64,000 bases of DNA from Kaistella pullorum (lineage in GTDB: Bacteria > Bacteroidota > Bacteroidia > Flavobacteriales > Weeksellaceae), in contig NZ_JACSPS010000001.1 of assembly GCF_014837035.1 (NCBI RefSeq), positions 676,374 to 740,373 of the forward strand. The letters run 5' to 3'. This document shows positions 59,965 through 64,000 of this stretch, in pieces; position 1 is the stretch's first letter; every line of letters starts with the position of its first letter. Both the position numbers and the translations under genes were made by a program. Under the pieces are notes generated by a model. It searched no databases and was not told where the DNA came from. It was given only the letters and a program-made list of their open reading frames with translations.

Positions 59965-61893
59965 ATGTTCACATTTGAGACATTACGCTCGAAAACCGCG
60001 TCTGAGTTGGCGAAAATCACGTCTGATTTTGGCTTAAAACTTCCCAAAAACAGCGGTGATAATGAGACAATCTTCGCAATTCTTGATTTTCAGGCGTCAA
60101 ATACCAAAATGGCTAAAGAATATTTCAGCGCAACTGAAAAGCCCGCCAATACAGAAGAAAAGCCTGCTCCTGCTCCGAAAAAACCTGCTGCAAAAAAGCC
60201 GGGACCAAAGAAAAAAGAGCCTAAACCTACCGAAGAACTAGTGAAAGAATCCCCCTCAGCGGAAACCGTGAACGAAACGGAACCGGCAAAAGAAGCTGTC
60301 GCCGAAAAACCTGCACAATCCGATGTCGCTCCGGAAGCAGCTGCCGAAACAACAGCTGAAACTGGACCAACACGGCCGCAGAAAAAGCGCAGAACCAGAA
60401 CCACTGCCTCAAATGAAGCAACGGTTGCAGAGCCGACTGTTGAAGAACAGGCCGCACCGGAAGCTGCATCCGCAGTTGAAGCTAAAAGCGAGCAGCCACG
60501 CAACCCGCCTCAGGCGCCACAACGTAGCGAAAAGCCAAATTCAAATACTGGAAACGGAAACAACGGAAACGGAAACAATGGCAACGGAAACAACGCCAAC
60601 GCCAATAATGGAAACGGAAACAGCAATGCTAACGGAAACGGAAATAACCAAAATCCGAATCAGAACCAAAACCGCCAGCATCCGAACCAGAAAAATCAGC
60701 AGAAAAACCAAAATCCAAACCAAAACCGTAATCAGCAAAACGCTGAAAACCAGGAAGAGGCGAAGAAAGATTTTAATTTTGACGGCCTTGTAACCATTGA
60801 AGGCGTTCTTGAAATCTTACCGGACAACTACGGATTCCTGCGTTCGCCGGATTTCTCCTACATTTCCTCGCCTGATGACGTGTATGTTTCTACCAACCAA
60901 ATCAGAAACTATGGTTTAAAGACAGGTGACACCGTGCGCGGTATCGTACGTTTGCCGAAAGAAGGTGAGAAATATTTCTCTCTCCTAAAACCTACGGAAG
61001 TAAATGGCCGCGACCTTGAGTTCATCAAAGATCGCGTGTCTTTCGAGTTTCTTACACCGCTTTTCCCCGAAGAAAAATTTAACCTGACCGCAAAAAACTC
61101 GACGCTTTCTACAAGAATCGTTGATTTATTCACGCCCATCGGTAAAGGTCAGCGTGCCATGATCGTTGCACAGCCTAAAACGGGTAAAACCATGTTGCTG
61201 AAGGATATCGCGAATTCTATTTCAGCCAATCACCCGGAAGCATATATGATGATTTTGCTCATCGATGAAAGACCGGAAGAGGTGACCGACATGGAACGAA
61301 GCGTAAACGCAGAGGTGATTGCTTCAACTTTCGACGAACCGGCTGATAAACACGTGAAAGTGGCCAACCTGGTGCTTTCAAAAGCTCAAAGAATGGTAGA
61401 ATGTGGCCACGATGTGGTGATCCTGCTCGATTCGATTACGCGTTTGGCGCGTGCTTACAATACGGTGACGCCGGCTTCAGGCAAAATTCTCTCTGGAGGT
61501 GTGGATGCAAATGCGCTTCACAAACCAAAAAGATTTTTTGGTGCAGCGCGAAATATCGAAGGTGGCGGCTCACTGACAATCATCGCAACTGCGCTTATCG
61601 ACACTGGTTCTAAAATGGATGAGGTGATTTTTGAAGAATTCAAAGGAACCGGAAATATGGAACTTCAGCTCGACCGTAAAATCGCGAACAAGCGTATCTA
61701 TCCTGCGATTGACCTCGTTTCCTCGAGTACCAGAAGAGATGATTTACTGCTTGATGACACCACGCAGCAGCGTATGTGGATCCTTAGAAAGTATCTGGCA
61801 GACATGAACCCGGTAGAAGCGATGGAATTTGTAAATAAAAACATCAAAGGAACTTTGAATAACGAAGAATTCCTGATGAGTATGAACAGGTAA
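59965..61893 (+). CDS. rho: Transcription termination factor Rho with long low-complexity insert
   Basis: A 642-residue Rho. Residues 1-~50 are the N-terminal Rho_N helix bundle. Residues ~55-270 are a low-complexity insert: first Lys/Pro/Ala/Glu-rich, then from ~190 almost wholly Asn, Gly and Gln ([14 protein letters not shown] runs). The cold-shock-like RNA-binding domain starts ~272 ([20 protein letters not shown]) and the hexameric ATPase follows, with Walker A QPKTGKT at ~403-409 and [16 protein letters not shown]. In Bacteroides such an insert drives Rho phase separation. A terminator follows the gene. Confidence 0.97.
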   Translation: MFTFETLRSKTASELAKITSDFGLKLPKNSGDNETIFAILDFQASNTKMAKEYFSATEKPANTEEKPAPAPKKPAAKKPGPKKKEPKPTEELVKESPSAETVNETEPAKEAVAEKPAQSDVAPEAAAETTAETGPTRPQKKRRTRTTASNEATVAEPTVEEQAAPEAASAVEAKSEQPRNPPQAPQRSEKPNSNTGNGNNGNGNNGNGNNANANNGNGNSNANGNGNNQNPNQNQNRQHPNQKNQQKNQNPNQNRNQQNAENQEEAKKDFNFDGLVTIEGVLEILPDNYGFLRSPDFSYISSPDDVYVSTNQIRNYGLKTGDTVRGIVRLPKEGEKYFSLLKPTEVNGRDLEFIKDRVSFEFLTPLFPEEKFNLTAKNSTLSTRIVDLFTPIGKGQRAMIVAQPKTGKTMLLKDIANSISANHPEAYMMILLIDERPEEVTDMERSVNAEVIASTFDEPADKHVKVANLVLSKAQRMVECGHDVVILLDSITRLARAYNTVTPASGKILSGGVDANALHKPKRFFGAARNIEGGGSLTIIATALIDTGSKMDEVIFEEFKGTGNMELQLDRKIANKRIYPAIDLVSSSTRRDDLLLDDTTQQRMWILRKYLADMNPVEAMEFVNKNIKGTLNNEEFLMSMNR

Positions 61894-61913
61894 TTTCATT
61901 TTGTATTAAATTT

Positions 61914-61949
61914 AAAAAGCCGCGCTGATCAGTTCAGTGCGGCTTTTTT
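61914..61949 (+). terminator. Terminator after rho
   Basis: AAAAAGCCGCGCTGA pairs with TCAGTGCGGCTTTTTT (one G-T pair) around a TCAGT loop. Confidence 0.93.
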
Positions 61950-61963
61950 ATGGTTTTAATAAA

Positions 61964-62767
61964 TTACTGCATTTTATATTCGTACCTGTACTCTACATAC
62001 ATTTGGCCATATTGGTCTTTTCCGGTTACCACGGTCGGAAGATTTTCGGCATTATACTGCATTGTATATGTAATGTTCTGGTTTACAACCCAATTTCCAG
62101 ACCCTTCTTTGTAGCTTATTTTTTCAGTTTTATAATTATTTTCACTTAATGCATACGCGCCGCCCATCATCGTGCGGATGTAAGGATCTAATGTGCTGTA
62201 CGCATTTTTCTTATCATCGTAGGTGTATTCTCTCTTCGTGCTAATAGAGAAGGTAGAGTTCCATACTGTGGTCTCAGCTAAGATATTTTGGTTACTATAT
62301 GTATAAGTTTGAGTGATTGGCGAAGAACAATCGGGTTGCTCACACGATTTTACGACAATTACCTGCGCGGCAGCATTGTAAGTGTAACTTGCGCTTCGAT
62401 TGTAGTTCGGATTGTCGTACACCGAATTTATCTTGACCAGTTTTTCGCCTTCGTAAAGATAATTGTTTGTGTAGGCATAGGATTTATCGGGATTGCAATA
62501 GATCGTCTTTACTGGTTTTCCGGAGCTGTCATATTCAAAAACGGAAGACTGTGCGGCGCTGCTTCCGCTCACCAACTGTCCTTTTGAATTGTACTCAAGT
62601 GAATTCACGGATACTTCGGGCTGAGCCGGATTATCGTAATATGTTGTAATAATTTTGGTCAAATGTGGCTGCGGTTCTGTAATCTCCGGGTTTTCCTGGC
62701 GGTCTGTACTGCATCCTGTCAGGCAGAGTGCTGTGATCAAAAGTGCAGGTGTAAATTTGTTTGTCAT
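61964..62767 (-). CDS. Lipoprotein with YD/RHS-like repeats
   Basis: A 267-residue lipoprotein (signal ALLITALCLTGC; the ATG at 62767-62765). The mature part is a chain of short beta-strand repeats of the type LEYNSKGQLVSG, FEYDSSGKPVKT, YTYNAAAQVIVV, YTYDDKKNAY, like the YD repeats of RHS/sugar-binding proteins but short and single-domain. Function unknown; flavobacteria carry many such lipoproteins. Single-gene unit between the rho and sod genes. Confidence 0.75.
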   Translation of the reverse strand: MTNKFTPALLITALCLTGCSTDRQENPEITEPQPHLTKIITTYYDNPAQPEVSVNSLEYNSKGQLVSGSSAAQSSVFEYDSSGKPVKTIYCNPDKSYAYTNNYLYEGEKLVKINSVYDNPNYNRSASYTYNAAAQVIVVKSCEQPDCSSPITQTYTYSNQNILAETTVWNSTFSISTKREYTYDDKKNAYSTLDPYIRTMMGGAYALSENNYKTEKISYKEGSGNWVVNQNITYTMQYNAENLPTVVTGKDQYGQMYVEYRYEYKMQ

Positions 62768-62862
62768 ATCATGTTTACCAATCCTCAAAAGTATTAAATT
62801 AAATGGCCGGGTGTCTTATCGTGTTAAGCAATGTTAAAGATTTATTAAACTGATCGGCCATT

Positions 62863-62894
62863 TTTGCTGATGCATTTTATATTAAGTAAATTTG
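62863..62894 (+). promoter_or_regulatory. sod promoter, full consensus
   Basis: TTTG (62863-62866), 20-base spacer, TAAATTTG (62887-62894). It overlaps the alternative in-frame start at 62892 and so supports the ATG at 62922. Confidence 0.8.
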
Positions 62895-62921
62895 AGTATT
62901 AACACTTTTAAAAAATTAATT

Positions 62922-63518
62922 ATGGCATTCGAATTACCGAAATTAGGCTATGCGTACGACGCTTTGGAACCTACCATTGATGCAAAGACAATGGAAATCC
63001 ATCATACGAAACACCACCAGGCATATATCGACAACCTGAATAAAGCTATCGAAGGAACTGACCTTGAAGGCAAATCAATCGAGGAGATCTGCAAAACAGG
63101 GACTGATAAGCCGGCCGTAAGAAACAACGGTGGCGGGCATTTCAACCACACACTTTTCTGGGAGATCCTTACACCAGGCGGAAGCAAGGAGCCTGTGGGG
63201 AATGTGAAAGCGGCACTGGAAGCGTATGGAGGTTTCGAGAAATTCAAAACTGAATTCGCTGAGGCTGCTAAAACGAGATTTGGTTCCGGCTGGGCATGGC
63301 TTTGCAAAAGGGAAGACGGCGCCGTGGCGGTTTGCTCTACGCCAAACCAGGACAACCCGCTGATGCCGGTGGTAGATGTACAGGAAACCCCGATTTTAGG
63401 TCTTGATGTGTGGGAACATGCATATTACCTCAATTATCAGAACAGAAGACCAGATTATGTGTCTGCTTTCTTTGAACTGATCAACTGGGATAAAGTGGAA
63501 GAAAATTACAACAGGTAA
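62922..63518 (+). CDS. sodA: Superoxide dismutase, Mn-type residues
   Basis: A 198-residue Fe/Mn superoxide dismutase. The metal ligands are in [22 protein letters not shown] and [12 protein letters not shown]. Two positions that separate the classes look Mn-like: GGHFNH (glycine rather than Ala-Gln) and the glutamine in [10 protein letters not shown], which FeSODs lack. Metal choice from sequence is a guide only; cambialistic enzymes exist. It lacks a signal peptide and is cytoplasmic. Own promoter and strong terminator. Confidence 0.95.
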   Translation: MAFELPKLGYAYDALEPTIDAKTMEIHHTKHHQAYIDNLNKAIEGTDLEGKSIEEICKTGTDKPAVRNNGGGHFNHTLFWEILTPGGSKEPVGNVKAALEAYGGFEKFKTEFAEAAKTRFGSGWAWLCKREDGAVAVCSTPNQDNPLMPVVDVQETPILGLDVWEHAYYLNYQNRRPDYVSAFFELINWDKVEENYNR

Positions 63519-63540
63519 TCATCTTTCAGTCTTAAATATA

Positions 63541-63570
63541 AAAGGTTCCGAAATTTCGGAACCTTTTTTT
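63541..63570. terminator. Terminator after sod (palindromic)
   Basis: AAAGGTTCCGAAA and TTTCGGAACCTTT form a 26-bp palindrome with a T-tract; it also reaches the converging DUF6146 gene stop. Confidence 0.93.
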
Positions 63571-63571
63571 G

Positions 63572-63982
63572 TTATCGCACCTCGGCACCACTCAGGCCGT
63601 TCATTTTGAGGCCGTATTTCCACTGCACGTACGCAAAAACCTGATAGAGCCGGTAATTGAATGTCATCCCATACTTTTCCTGCGGGTTATATTCTATCGC
63701 AGATTCGATGATGTTTCTGTAGCGGCCCGAAAAGTAATAGGAGTTCCATTCGCTTACCAAAAACGCGTTTTTGTTTTTCAGATAACCTTCTGAATACATT
63801 GACATCGGTTTTGCAATGGCATTCAGGAAATAGTCGTACTGTGAATCGAGGACGTGGATTTCCCACTCGCCGTCTTCGTTCTTTTCGGGTTTTATGGTGT
63901 TCTCTGTATTTGAAGCCGTTTGCGGGCGGGCTGTGCAGGCATTTATCACTAAAAAGCCAAATAACATCAAAATATATTTCAT
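63572..63982 (-). CDS. DUF6146-type lipoprotein
   Basis: A 136-residue lipoprotein (signal ILMLFGFLVINAC). The mature part has the core DGEWEIHVLDSQYDYFLNAI, LVSEWNSYYFSGRYRNIIES and IEYNPQEKYGMTFNYRLYQV, which I recall as the flavobacterial DUF6146 pattern. Function unknown. It is convergent with sod; 18 bases remain before the window end. Confidence 0.72.
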   Translation of the reverse strand: MKYILMLFGFLVINACTARPQTASNTENTIKPEKNEDGEWEIHVLDSQYDYFLNAIAKPMSMYSEGYLKNKNAFLVSEWNSYYFSGRYRNIIESAIEYNPQEKYGMTFNYRLYQVFAYVQWKYGLKMNGLSGAEVR

Positions 63983-64000
63983 TGCGTTAAATTTTTAATT

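Noticed and set aside
60090-60503. A 137-codon minus-strand frame inside rho, rich in Ser, Ala and Gly
   Set aside because: It is the reverse complement of the Lys/Pro/Ala/Glu part of the Rho insert; composition is explained by that and no control signals are seen.
60540-60740. Short regular repeats that might suggest a CRISPR array
   Set aside because: The repeats are 9-12 bases of Asn/Gly/Gln codons inside rho, with no spacers of constant length and no cas genes.
60323-60793. A 156-codon plus-strand frame overlapping rho, with Thr/Glu repeats
   Set aside because: A frame-shifted reading of the same low-complexity DNA; the repeats merely mirror the Asn/Gly codons of Rho.
1-64000. Search for tRNA, rRNA, tmRNA, SRP RNA, riboswitches, prophage, transposase and defence genes
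   Set aside because: None was recognised by eye; the longer gaps (about 180-330 bases) hold promoters, terminators and AT-rich sequence only.

Overview
The window is ordinary chromosomal DNA from a flavobacterium of the Bacteroidota, most likely the Chryseobacterium/Kaistella group of the Weeksellaceae. Four things point there. Promoters follow the Bacteroidota rule TTTG-N18-20-TAnnTTTG (for example before rho, sod, pruA and a TPR gene). Respiration uses the Alternative Complex III operon actABCDEF. Rho carries a long Asn/Gln/Gly-rich insert. There is a set of small Bacteroidota-only families (DUF4271, DUF4293, DUF4296, DUF6146, a GbsR-type regulator of an RND pump). No tRNA, rRNA, insertion sequence, prophage, CRISPR array or recognisable defence system was seen.

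Layout. 1-5.2 kb: the 5' end of thiL, a thioesterase, a hairpin-rich extragenic repeat, an HI0933-type flavoprotein, small lipoproteins and a cation/proton antiporter. 5.3-10 kb (minus strand): rsfS-ftsH-LUD protein-cdsA-psd, combining ribosome silencing, membrane proteolysis and phosphatidylethanolamine synthesis; birA is divergent. 10.8-14.1 kb (minus): polyprenol-phosphate glycosyltransferase, DUF4296 lipoprotein, tgt and an LptF/LptG permease as a tight operon. 14.2-21.6 kb: DUF4271 protein, hemD, oligopeptidase, a two-component system and a SPOR protein. 21.8-30.4 kb: the complete ACIII operon. 30.5-36.6 kb: lipoprotein, apt, a TPR protein, ribH, a GT2/GT39 pair and a zinc metallopeptidase. 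36.7-42.9 kb (minus): GbsR-type regulator, membrane-fusion protein, RND pump and TolC-like channel. 43-49.8 kb: SUI1-family factor, nucleoside phosphorylase, tag, an LEA-like 11-mer-repeat protein, fabI, an M28 peptidase, threonine aldolase and a DtxR-type regulator. 49.8-55.2 kb: pruA, a YtxH-like protein, a TrmH-type methyltransferase and mutS. 55.2-64 kb: three tandem TonB-C paralogues, an ABC exporter, a second M28 peptidase, DUF4293, rho, a lipoprotein, sod and a DUF6146 lipoprotein.

I did not find a convincing new multi-gene system. The points most worth a second look are a tRNA-guanine transglycosylase in which all three zinc-ligand cysteines are replaced; a tandem, decayed 60-bp copy of the mutS 3' end that has extended the C-terminus of the neighbouring TonB-like gene; the three-gene array of anchorless secreted TonB-C proteins; an orphan terminator implying an unannotated small RNA upstream of the DtxR-type regulator; an 11-mer/33-bp repeat protein; the Rho low-complexity insert with a C-rich leader; and a SUI1-family gene whose start codon lies almost on top of its promoter -7 box.
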